Shown: positions 20,927 to 27,082 of the stretch, in pieces | How positions within the stretch are numbered: the first letter of the stretch is position 1 | How the letters are laid out: every line of letters begins with the position of its first letter | Source: Bacillota bacterium | GTDB lineage: Bacteria > Bacillota > Bacilli > Paenibacillales > Paenibacillaceae | NCBI GenBank assembly: GCA_023418755.1 | Contig: JAEZZE010000381.1 | Coordinates: forward strand, 1-27,082 | DNA length: 27,082 nucleotides | Direction of reading: 5' to 3' | Position numbers and translations under genes: made by a program | The notes under the pieces: model-generated | Databases searched by the model: none | Seen by the model: only the letters and a program-made list of their open reading frames with translations | Told to the model about the DNA's origin: nothing

Positions 20927-21916
20927 TCACGGCGCGGGCGCATCCTCCTCGAGCCATCGGACTTCCAGCAGCTTGCGGGCGGAGACGTCGTATACGTATT
21001 CTCCGGAATAGGCCTCGTAATCCGCACCCGTCCATTGGAACGATACGCGCAGGCTGCGGTCGTCCAGCCATTCCTCGGAACGGAATTCCGGGTCGGGCCG
21101 GGCTTCGTGCACGGTCGTCTTCCGCTCCGTTTGCCTCCGCACCGTTTCCAAATCCGGAAGCGCGATCTCCGAGCCGTCCCTCGCGTCTACGACGAGCGAG
21201 CCGCCCCATATGCGCGCCATGTAGGACACCGCCACGTAGCGGCTGTCCGCCGACCAGAGAAAGGAATGGCTGTAATAGCCCATCGTCGACCATAGCTCCT
21301 TGCCGGAAGCCCTCTTCACCAACCGGATGCCTTCGGCCGGATACAGCCCGCCTGCGGTAATTCCCTTGTTGACGCCGTAGGCTTCCGCCAAGTATCGGCC
21401 GTCCGGAGACTCCGCGGTCTCGTTGTTCACGCCCGGTTCGGCGGTCTCGCTCTCCTCCGCGGACGGGCCGTTCTCGAAACGAAAACCGGTTAACTCGTAC
21501 TTTCCTTCCTTAAACTCCACGTCCGCGATCAGATCGCCGACGTACTCCGATACCGGTTGGTCCTGTCCGCGTATGCCTATGCCGATTCGGGTTCGAAATT
21601 CCCGCGATTTGTCGCCCGCCTGCAAAGACACTCCGTTCTCTTCGGCGAACAAGGATATTCCCCGTTCGGGGACGGAGGCCAGCAAATAGGACCGGAAGGG
21701 CTCGTCCTCGCGCGAAGGCTCCCGAACCGAATCCTCAGCCGCCGCGGCCTCGCCCGAAGCCCCTCCTGCAATTCCCGCCGCGGATTCGAAATCTGCCGCG
21801 CCGATCCCTTCGCCCCGGTTGCCGCAATCCCCGTCGGCGCAGGGAGCCGTAAGCAATGAAGCCGCCGCCAAGCAGGCAAGTAAGAACGCTCTTTTTTTTC
21901 GAAGATGAATGGACAC
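20927..21916 (-). CDS. Putative secreted protein of unknown function
   Basis: A 329-residue protein that I do not recognise. It starts with a basic stretch and hydrophobic core (HLRKKRAFLLACLAAASLLTA), a likely signal peptide; PC-ADGDC follows but is not a proper lipobox. Residues ~35-65 are Ala/Gly/Glu-rich low complexity. The C-terminal half has one propeller-like motif pair, SPDGRYLAEAYG and SADSRYVAVSYM, and ends LLEVRWLEEDAPAP. GTG at 21916 is chosen because GGAAGG lies 9 bases upstream; an ATG 66 bases earlier would put 22 polar residues before the signal. A weak inverted repeat (21964-21981) lies in the gap to the DUF1801 gene. Perhaps an envelope-associated sensor or scaffold. Confidence 0.6.
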   Translation of the reverse strand: MSIHLRKKRAFLLACLAAASLLTAPCADGDCGNRGEGIGAADFESAAGIAGGASGEAAAAEDSVREPSREDEPFRSYLLASVPERGISLFAEENGVSLQAGDKSREFRTRIGIGIRGQDQPVSEYVGDLIADVEFKEGKYELTGFRFENGPSAEESETAEPGVNNETAESPDGRYLAEAYGVNKGITAGGLYPAEGIRLVKRASGKELWSTMGYYSHSFLWSADSRYVAVSYMARIWGGSLVVDARDGSEIALPDLETVRRQTERKTTVHEARPDPEFRSEEWLDDRSLRVSFQWTGADYEAYSGEYVYDVSARKLLEVRWLEEDAPAP

Positions 21917-21988
21917 GTCGTGCCGCCTTCCGCCGATATTCGTTTCGTCTATTGGACGCAAAGAAACTGGAAAAAGTTTCAAAGAATA

Positions 21989-22375
21989 TCAAGTTGCGGC
22001 GATCCAATTCGCAACCGCTTGCGTAAGCCGCTCTTTTTTCGCCTCCACGTCGTTCATATCCGCAAGCTTGACCGTCGCCCTGTCGGCCGCGGCCCACTCC
22101 AGCAGCCCCGTTTCGTCCCGATATTCGAAGCTGTCCCGATTCGTTTTGGCGCCCCTGTGAAAGACGAGCAGCAGCCCGCCGCCCTTGCTCCGCAAATTCA
22201 TCGTAATGCGATCTTCGCCGTTGACGCAGAAGCTCGGCGCGTTCCACTTGATCTGCTCGGTCAGCCGCTCGTCCGCCGCCAGCACGATGCGCCGCACCGC
22301 TTCGATTTCCGGCTTCAGCGGATGCTCAAGCTTGCTTAAGTACTGTTCGACCTGTTCCGTTCCCGACATTGTCAT
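21989..22375 (-). CDS. DUF1801 domain protein
   Basis: A 128-residue DUF1801 (YdhG-like) protein. Landmarks are VEQYLSKLEHPLKPEIEAVRRIVLAADERLTEQIKWNAPSF, VNGEDRITMNLRSKGGGLLLVFHRGAK and a C-terminal basic ERLTQAVANWI. ATG at 22375 follows GGAGAGG at 7-8 bases; the frame is open 76 codons further upstream but that sequence is unrelated to the family. It precedes the secreted-protein gene by 72 bp on the same strand. The family's role is unclear; the fold is related to iron-sulphur-scaffold-like proteins by structure only. Confidence 0.85.
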   Translation of the reverse strand: MTMSGTEQVEQYLSKLEHPLKPEIEAVRRIVLAADERLTEQIKWNAPSFCVNGEDRITMNLRSKGGGLLLVFHRGAKTNRDSFEYRDETGLLEWAAADRATVKLADMNDVEAKKERLTQAVANWIAAT

Positions 22376-22404
22376 CGCCAATCCTCTCCTCTTACTCGAA
22401 TTTT

Positions 22405-22603
22405 CTACAGCCCAAGTCCCGTCGGCCAACCGGCCAACCGCTCCTCCCTCGCCTTGCCGTCGTTGTTCTCCTGCTTGATCTTGCCGAGCCACCAGAAGGC
22501 AAGCCTTATAAGGGGGTCGTGATTGCTTGCGCCAAACAAGCTTCTTCATCACGTATACGCCATCCTTAGTCACGGCCAGCCCTACAAAACCTGAAATCCA
22601 CAT
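22405..22603 (-). pseudogene. Possible decayed small gene
   Basis: From an ATG at 22603 one frame reads MWISGFVGLAVTKDGVYVMK with protein-like composition. In a second frame, from about 22539, the sequence reads NHDPLIRLAFWWLGKIKQEN and on to a TAG at 22405-22407, with strong G/C at third codon positions (CTC GGC AAG ATC AAG CAG GAG). This looks like one coding sequence broken by a frameshift near 22530. No family was recognised and there is no strong ribosome binding site, so chance is possible. Confidence 0.25.
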
Positions 22604-22655
22604 TTTTTCATGGCCTTCACGCGAATGAAGGTTATTTGTCTTGCCTAGATAAGAG

Positions 22656-22691
22656 TATATCAGTTATATCAGTTATATCAGTTATATCAGT
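22656..22691. repeat. 9-bp tandem repeat, four perfect copies
   Basis: TATATCAGT is repeated four times without error. It stands out sharply as AT-rich in GC-rich surroundings. On the minus strand each unit holds a -10-like hexamer (TATAAC, last TATACT). It lies in the gap between the DUF1801 and iron-binding-protein genes. Confidence 0.9.
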
Positions 22692-22761
22692 TCTAACCAC
22701 GCTAAAGAGCTTGACAAACCTTAGCTGGATTTAGGAGCGCATAACATCGGGAAGGAGATAC

Positions 22762-22830
22762 ATGCACGACGACATTCCCTATCGATCATGCTTGCGTACG
22801 ACTGTTCCGGCTCCGGGATTTCCTCGTTAG
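22762..22830 (+). CDS. Possible 22-residue peptide ORF
   Basis: ATG at 22762 is preceded by GAAGGAGATAC, a near-ideal ribosome binding site at optimal spacing. The frame encodes MHDDIPYRSCLRTTVPAPGFPR and stops at 22830, 5 bp before the end of the convergent iron-binding-protein gene. TTGACA lies at 22711-22716 but no matching -10 was found at 16-18 bases. No homologue recognised. It could be chance. Confidence 0.3.
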   Translation: MHDDIPYRSCLRTTVPAPGFPR

Positions 22831-22835
22831 CGAAG

Positions 22836-23888
22836 CTACCGCCACCCGACCCGCTGCATGATCTCCGTCGCCTGTCGACTGAATTGCGCGAGAGCGGCGA
22901 AATCAAGTTTCTGAGGCTGAAACTCTCCCCAATCTCGTAATAAGTCCGGGATAGTCGCTTCGGCATGCACCGGGAACTCGTAGCTTTTCTGCGCCAGCAG
23001 CGTCTGTCCTTCCTTGCTCACCATATAGGAAATAAGCGACAGCGCGGCTTCCTTGTTCGGCGCGTGCTTCGCCAAGCCGACGCCGCTGAGATTCAGATGC
23101 GCGCCGTTCGTTCGTTGATTGGGATAGAAGATTCCCACTTGCTTCGTAGCCTCGGCTTCCTCCGGATCTCCCGAATTCAGCATCTGGCCGAGATAATAAG
23201 TGTTCACCAGCGCCACATCGCCAATGCCTTTGGCAATGGCCTGTATTTGATCCCGATCGCCGCCGACCGGCTCCCGGGCCAGATTATTCGCGATGCCTCT
23301 CGCCCATTCTTCCGCAGCTTGTTCTCCGTTCAAAGCAATGAAAGAAGCCATCAAGGATTGATTGTACGGACTGGTCGAAGATCGAACGAGCAATTTGCCG
23401 CGCCAGCGCTCGTCGGCCAACGCTTCATAGGTAGATAACTGCTCCGGCTTGACTCGGGCTTTCGCGTACGCGATGACGCGGGCTCTTGACGCGATTCCCA
23501 CCCAATAAAGCTCCGGATCGCGCAGATGGGCCGGTACCCGCTCTCTGATTTCCTTGGAAATTATCGGCTGCAGCACGTCCTCTTCCTTGGCGTGCTGCAG
23601 CATCCCGCCGTCCACGGCAACGAACAAATCCGCCTCCGTCGTTTCCCGCTTCATCCGCTGCACCAGCTCCTCGGCCGTTCCTTTCACCTCAACGACCTTA
23701 ATGCCCGTCTTTTTCTCGAAAGCGTCGTACAGTATCCGATCCGCGTTGTAGTGCCTCGCCGAATAGATATGGATAACTCCCGTCGTATTTCCCGCATCCG
23801 GCAAATGAACATGGCGCTGCGCGGTCTGACCGCATCCCGTCAACGCCAGCGCCAGGAACAGCAGCAACGCTCTAGCGCAATGCTTCAT
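22836..23888 (-). CDS. Ferric-iron ABC substrate-binding lipoprotein (FutA/FbpA-like)
   Basis: A 350-residue iron-binding protein. The lipobox LTGC has its cysteine at residue 19. The FutA-type start IYSARHY (Y42, H46, Y47) and the tandem tyrosines of VNTYYLGQM (Y231, Y232) are the expected Fe(III) ligands. Other landmarks are FEKKTGIKVVEVKG, WVGIASRARVIAYAKARV, RWRGKLLVRSSTSPYNQSLMAS and VSKEGQTLLAQKSYEFPV. ATG at 23888 overlaps the last 17 bases of the kinase gene, so it is translationally coupled. It belongs with the permease and ATPase genes upstream, but is placed behind the two-component system and its Fur-boxed promoter. Confidence 0.93.
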   Translation of the reverse strand: MKHCARALLLFLALALTGCGQTAQRHVHLPDAGNTTGVIHIYSARHYNADRILYDAFEKKTGIKVVEVKGTAEELVQRMKRETTEADLFVAVDGGMLQHAKEEDVLQPIISKEIRERVPAHLRDPELYWVGIASRARVIAYAKARVKPEQLSTYEALADERWRGKLLVRSSTSPYNQSLMASFIALNGEQAAEEWARGIANNLAREPVGGDRDQIQAIAKGIGDVALVNTYYLGQMLNSGDPEEAEATKQVGIFYPNQRTNGAHLNLSGVGLAKHAPNKEAALSLISYMVSKEGQTLLAQKSYEFPVHAEATIPDLLRDWGEFQPQKLDFAALAQFSRQATEIMQRVGWR

Positions 23889-25353
23889 TCTCCTCCCCCT
23901 CCGCGGCCGGCCCGTCCGTAAGCGCTGCGGACTCCGGCGTTGCTTGTTTGCCCAGCAAGGGCAATTGAATCGTCACCGTCGTGCCTTCGCCCTGCCGGCT
24001 CGATATTCCGATGCTTCCGCCTGCCTGCTCCACGAGCCGCTTGGCAATAGATAAACCCAGCCCGTAACCGCCGATCTTGTCGCTTCTCGATCTTTCGGCT
24101 CGATAAAACCTGTCCCAACTGCGCGGCAAATCCTGCTCGGACATCCCGATCCCGAAATCGGTCACTTTCAAGACGGCGAACCGGCCGTCCAGACAGGCCG
24201 TCATTACGATTTTGCGGCTTTCTCCCGAATACTTCACGGCGTTATCCAGAACGATCAAAGCGACCTGCTCCAGGCGCGAAGCGGCGATGGCCACTCCGTG
24301 TCCGGCAAGCTTCTCCGCGTCCGACTCGAACTGAAAAGACGGATGAACCATTCGCAAATTTTTCACGGCCCTCTGCAGGACTCGCTTCGGTCCGACGCAG
24401 GCATTGGGCTCGTCGCCAAGCGGCTGCTCGGCATGCGTCAGGGAGAGCATCTCCTGGACGAGCCCTTTCAGTCTGGCCAGCTCGTCGAGCGAAATCTGCA
24501 ACGACTCGTCCAATACCGCCGAGTCGCGCTTCCCCCATCGCCGGAGCATTCCGAGATGCCCTTCCAGAATGGCAATCGGCGTACGGAGCTCATGGGAAGC
24601 ATCCTCGACGAATTGCTGCTGCTGACGGGCGGATCGCTCCAGTTGGTCCATCATTCCGTTAAACATTTTTTTCAACGAGTATATTTCATCATGCGCCCCG
24701 TCCAGAGTCACTCGTTCCTGCAACCCTTTTTCCTTTACCCGGCGCATCGTTTCATTCACGGTTTGCAATGATTTCAGCATCTGCCTGGCCAACAGCCAGC
24801 CCCCCGCCGCGCTGATCAGCACGGCTCCCGCGCTGCAAAGCAGCATCACCCGAAAAAAAACCGCGATCATTCTATCGTATTGCTCCATGCTGCGGACAAT
24901 TTCCACATAACCGTCAAATCGATAAATCGTCAGCGGGCCGCTTCTGCTCAGAACTTGGTCTTCCGTCCAATTTTCGGGCATGTCCCGCGATACGGCGACA
25001 ATCGGAGTCCCGTCCCGATCCAACAGTCTGATCAGTTGCCGGTCCCGGTTCACGCGCTGCAAGTAGCTTCGCACCGCGGCATAATCTCTTTCGGCGATAT
25101 CGTATTCCTTGGCCAGCAAGTAGTTGGAGATTTCTTGCAGCTCCCGCTCCATGTCCTTCTGCTCCTGGCTGACCGTCCATCTCTCCGCGACGACCGATTG
25201 AATCCCGTTGTATGCGGCAAAAAGGAAGAACAGCAGGAATGACGACCATAGCGTTAACCTCCACTTGATCGGGATTTGGGCATGACTGCTTAGAATGCGC
25301 TTGACTAGGTTGTCCGCATGATATAACCTATTCCGCGCACGCTCTCTATGCAA
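23872..25353 (-). CDS. OmpR/EnvZ-type sensor histidine kinase
   Basis: A 493-residue membrane kinase. Transmembrane helices are at about 33-54 and 165-189, with a ~110-residue extracellular loop. HAMP follows (SLQTVNETMRRV, to ~240). The HisKA box has phosphoacceptor H254 in EDASHELRTPIAILEGHLGML. HATPase has LIVLDNAVKYS, VTDFGIGM and GYGLGLSIAKRLVEQAGG. The start is TTG at 25353 after GGGGGAA, overlapping the regulator gene by 49 bases. It probably reports iron status or a loaded iron-binding protein and phosphorylates the partner regulator. A C-terminal 30-residue tail (TPESAALTDGPAAEGEENE) is unusual and acidic. Confidence 0.93.
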   Translation of the reverse strand: MHRERARNRLYHADNLVKRILSSHAQIPIKWRLTLWSSFLLFFLFAAYNGIQSVVAERWTVSQEQKDMERELQEISNYLLAKEYDIAERDYAAVRSYLQRVNRDRQLIRLLDRDGTPIVAVSRDMPENWTEDQVLSRSGPLTIYRFDGYVEIVRSMEQYDRMIAVFFRVMLLCSAGAVLISAAGGWLLARQMLKSLQTVNETMRRVKEKGLQERVTLDGAHDEIYSLKKMFNGMMDQLERSARQQQQFVEDASHELRTPIAILEGHLGMLRRWGKRDSAVLDESLQISLDELARLKGLVQEMLSLTHAEQPLGDEPNACVGPKRVLQRAVKNLRMVHPSFQFESDAEKLAGHGVAIAASRLEQVALIVLDNAVKYSGESRKIVMTACLDGRFAVLKVTDFGIGMSEQDLPRSWDRFYRAERSRSDKIGGYGLGLSIAKRLVEQAGGSIGISSRQGEGTTVTIQLPLLGKQATPESAALTDGPAAEGEENEALR

Positions 25354-25985
25354 CTGGATTCCCCCGGAAGATCAATTTTGTTCCGCAAATAGCGAACGTA
25401 CACATCGACGACATTGTTGTCTACCGCCCGGTCGTACCCCCAAACCCGATCCAACAGGCTTTCCCGGGACAGCACTCGGTTGACATTGGACATGAACGCT
25501 TCCAGCAGCGCGAATTCGCGCTTGGTCAGCGATATCGTCCGTTCTCCTCTGCGCACGGTCCGCGCGTCGCGATCCATGCTTATCGACGCCGCGCGCAGAA
25601 CGGACCGGTCCTGCTCCAGACTCTCCGTCTGCCGGCGGAACACGACGCGGATACGGGCGAGCAGTTCTTCGATGGCGAACGGCTTGGCGATGTAATCGTC
25701 CGCTCCGCTATCCAGACCGGAGACCCGGTCCGACACGCTGTCTCTGGCCGTGATGATCAGCACCGGCACTCTCTTGGCCTTGCGGATTTCGCCGCAAAGC
25801 TTTAAGCCGTCCATACCGGGGAGCGTCAAATCCAGCAAGATGAGATCCCAGCTTTCCTGAATCGCCATCTGCAATCCGGAAATTCCGTCCGCGGCTACGC
25901 TCACGTCGAAGGACTCGTGCCGTAATTCCAGCTCGATAAAACGGGCCATATTTTTCTCGTCCTCAATCAGTAGAATTCTCCTCAC
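25305..25985 (-). CDS. OmpR/PhoB-type response regulator
   Basis: A 226-residue regulator. The receiver domain begins RRILLIEDEKNMARF, with phosphoacceptor D52 in LILLDLTLPGMDGL and K101 in DDYIAKPF. The C-terminal winged helix contains LTKREFALLEAFMSN, VLSRESLLDRVWGYDRAVDNNVVDVYVRYLRNKID and SVRGIGYIMR. GTG at 25985 follows GGGGAG. An ATG 45 bases earlier falls within the promoter region and is rejected: the predicted transcription start is downstream of it. Partner of the overlapping kinase gene. Likely controls the iron-uptake genes. Confidence 0.93.
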   Translation of the reverse strand: MRRILLIEDEKNMARFIELELRHESFDVSVAADGISGLQMAIQESWDLILLDLTLPGMDGLKLCGEIRKAKRVPVLIITARDSVSDRVSGLDSGADDYIAKPFAIEELLARIRVVFRRQTESLEQDRSVLRAASISMDRDARTVRRGERTISLTKREFALLEAFMSNVNRVLSRESLLDRVWGYDRAVDNNVVDVYVRYLRNKIDLPGESSCIESVRGIGYIMRTT

Positions 25986-26028
25986 CGCCCGCTCCCCTTT
26001 CCAGTGCGTCCAGGCTCCGATTGATTTC

Positions 26029-26058
26029 ATTCTAATTGATAATTGTTATCAGCGTCAA
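26029..26058 (-). promoter_or_regulatory. Fur-boxed promoter of the regulator-kinase-SBP unit
   Basis: On the minus strand TTGACG (26058-26053), 18 bases, TAGAAT (26034-26029): each hexamer matches at 5 of 6. The Fur box TGATAACAATTATCA (26051-26037) fills the spacer and matches the 7-1-7 Fur core TGATAATNATTATCA at all but one position. The -35 overlaps the stop codon of the ATPase gene. Confidence 0.85.
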
Positions 26059-26699
26059 ACCGTAGCTCCGACGTCAACGACGCGATCGCAAATGACTTCC
26101 GTGTCCGCGCGGTCATGCGAAACGAACAGACAAGTCGTACTTTCCGTTCGCAATATCTCATGCAGTTCTTCGCGAATCGTCACCTTCAGATCGGCGTCGA
26201 GATTGCTGAACGGCTCGTCCATCAACAGCACGACCGGCCTCGGGGCCAAGGCGCGCGCCAGCGCGATCCGCTGCTGCTGGCCGCCGCTCAACTGATGGGG
26301 ATAGCGATCGGCATACTGCGGCATTTGGATCAGTTCCAGCATTTCCCGCAGCCTCTTCTGGCGTTCCGAGCGCGGAACGCGGTGCAGGCCGAAGCGGATA
26401 TTTTCAGCCGCCGTCAGATGGGGAAACAGCGCATAGTTCTGGAATACCATGCCAACGCCGCGATCCTCCGGCTCGACATGGATGCGTTCATCCGTCATCA
26501 CCTTGCCGTTCAGAATAATTCGTCCGTTCTCGGGCATTTCAAGACCCGCAATCAACCGCAGCAAGGTGCTTTTGCCGCTGCCGCTCGCTCCTATCAGCCC
26601 AACGATCTCCCCTCTGGCCATCTGCAACGAAAACTGTTCCAGAACCGGCTGCTGCTTGCGGGCATAGCGAAAAGTCAAATTTTCCAATCGTACGATCAT
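26055..26699 (-). CDS. Ferric-iron ABC transporter ATPase, short form (FbpC-like)
   Basis: A 214-residue ABC ATPase. Walker A is GASGSGKST at 37-45, the Q-loop Q87 lies in MVFQNYALFPHL, the signature LSGGQQQRIALARAL at 137-151, Walker B VVLLMDEPFSNLD, and the H-loop His is in LFVSHDRAD. It stops about 15 residues after the H-loop, so it lacks the C-terminal TOBE/regulatory domain that makes normal FbpC proteins ~340-350 residues. The ATG at 26699 is 5 bases after the permease stop. It energises the adjacent permease. All catalytic motifs are present, so the short form should be active. Confidence 0.92.
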   Translation of the reverse strand: MIVRLENLTFRYARKQQPVLEQFSLQMARGEIVGLIGASGSGKSTLLRLIAGLEMPENGRIILNGKVMTDERIHVEPEDRGVGMVFQNYALFPHLTAAENIRFGLHRVPRSERQKRLREMLELIQMPQYADRYPHQLSGGQQQRIALARALAPRPVVLLMDEPFSNLDADLKVTIREELHEILRTESTTCLFVSHDRADTEVICDRVVDVGATV

Positions 26700-26703
26700 A
26701 GCT

Positions 26704-27082
26704 TTATTTCTCCCTTCCCCACCTGTTCAATACCCATACGGATAACAGGCTGATCAGCACCAGCAGCATGGACGGGGGAGCCGCCTCGTAGATCCGTTCG
26801 TCCATCGCATAACGGTAGGTGCGCGTTGCCAGCGTATCGAAGTTAAAGGGTCTCAGCAATAGCGTAAGAGGGAGTTCTTTGACGATCTCCACGAAGGCGA
26901 GCATGAAGCCGCTTAACAGCGAACCGCGCAAGAGCGGAAGCTCCACTCGCAACAACGTCTGCCAGGAGCCGCGGCCGAGCAGCCTGGACGCTTCCAGATA
27001 CGAGTTCGGCAGCTTCTCGTAGCCGGATTCCAACGCGTTGTAGCCCATCGAGAAAAAACGAATGACGTAACCGGTCAATAGC
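26704..27082 (-). CDS. Ferric-iron ABC permease, C-terminal part (cut by window edge)
   Basis: The last ~125 codons of an FbpB/ThiP-type permease. The EAA-type coupling loop reads LPNSYLEASRLLGRGSWQTL followed by LPLLRGSLLSGFMLAFVEIVKELP, and a last membrane helix lies around MLLVLISLLSVWVLNRW. FbpB-type permeases are normally ~500-550 residues with duplicated halves, so most lies beyond the window. Its stop is 4 bases before the ATPase start. It carries Fe(III) across the membrane. Confidence 0.9.
   Translation of the reverse strand, partial: LLTGYVIRFFSMGYNALESGYEKLPNSYLEASRLLGRGSWQTLLRVELPLLRGSLLSGFMLAFVEIVKELPLTLLLRPFNFDTLATRTYRYAMDERIYEAAPPSMLLVLISLLSVWVLNRWGREK

Noticed and set aside
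22376..22603. N-terminal extension of the DUF1801 protein
   Set aside because: Sequence is unrelated to the family and a good ribosome binding site precedes the ATG at 22375.
25986..26030. ATG at 26030 as start of the OmpR-type regulator
   Set aside because: It lies against the -10 box of the Fur-boxed promoter, upstream of the predicted transcription start; GTG at 25985 has a ribosome binding site and matches the family start.

Overview
The window looks like chromosomal DNA of a GC-rich spore-former-type Firmicute, most likely Paenibacillaceae (Paenibacillus/Cohnella-like). The reasons are strong AGGAGG-type ribosome binding sites, frequent GTG and TTG starts, YesM/YesN two-component pairs beside CUT1 sugar transporters that have no ATPase gene of their own, Btr-type AraC/binding-protein fusions, many lipoproteins and consensus sigma-A promoters. 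No rRNA, tRNA, CRISPR array or intact transposase gene was seen. Species assignment is inference.

Layout. (1) 1-1490: the 5' end of a GH3 beta-glucosidase gene (minus) is divergent from a LacI-family repressor gene (plus). The spacer holds two back-to-back sigma-A promoters, one of them exactly consensus, and two near-identical operators 110 bp apart. (2) 1650-3551 (plus): a TetR regulator, a 33-bp minisatellite that can be read as a 65-residue coupled ORF, and a serine hydrolase of the beta-lactamase/PBP-like family. (3) 3557-5191 (minus): a MmcQ/YjbR protein, a VOC (PhnB-like) protein and an AraC regulator. (4) 5243-13252 (minus): a sugar-uptake locus read as SBP1 - permease - permease - YesM kinase - YesN regulator - SBP2. 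SBP2 is a paralogue of SBP1 placed directly after the two-component system. cre-like sites lie upstream of SBP1 and of the kinase. (5) 13396-14803: a large hairpin terminator, a 222-bp fold-back (MITE-like) element and a Gfo/Idh/MocA oxidoreductase. (6) 15035-17894 (minus): a siderophore-binding lipoprotein with a Fur box, preceded by a Btr-like AraC/siderophore-binding fusion. (7) 18045-20722: a DrrAB-type drug-efflux ABC operon (plus) convergent with its probable TetR repressor (minus). The same operator motif lies at both outer ends. (8) 20843-22830: a VOC gene remnant, a secreted protein of unknown function, a DUF1801 protein, a probably decayed stretch, a 9-bp tandem repeat and a possible 22-residue ORF. 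(9) 22836-27082 (minus): a ferric-iron locus read as permease (cut by the window edge) - ATPase - [Fur-boxed promoter] - OmpR-type regulator - histidine kinase - FutA/FbpA-like iron-binding lipoprotein.

Together the region is built for nutrient acquisition. It holds oligosaccharide capture and hydrolysis (GH3, CUT1 transporter, oxidoreductase) and iron capture (siderophore and ferric ion), with efflux and stress genes between. The recurring design is a two-component system whose last operon partner is a solute-binding lipoprotein. It appears once for sugar and once for iron, and is the most interesting systems-level feature here. Long antisense open frames are abundant because of high GC and are not annotated.
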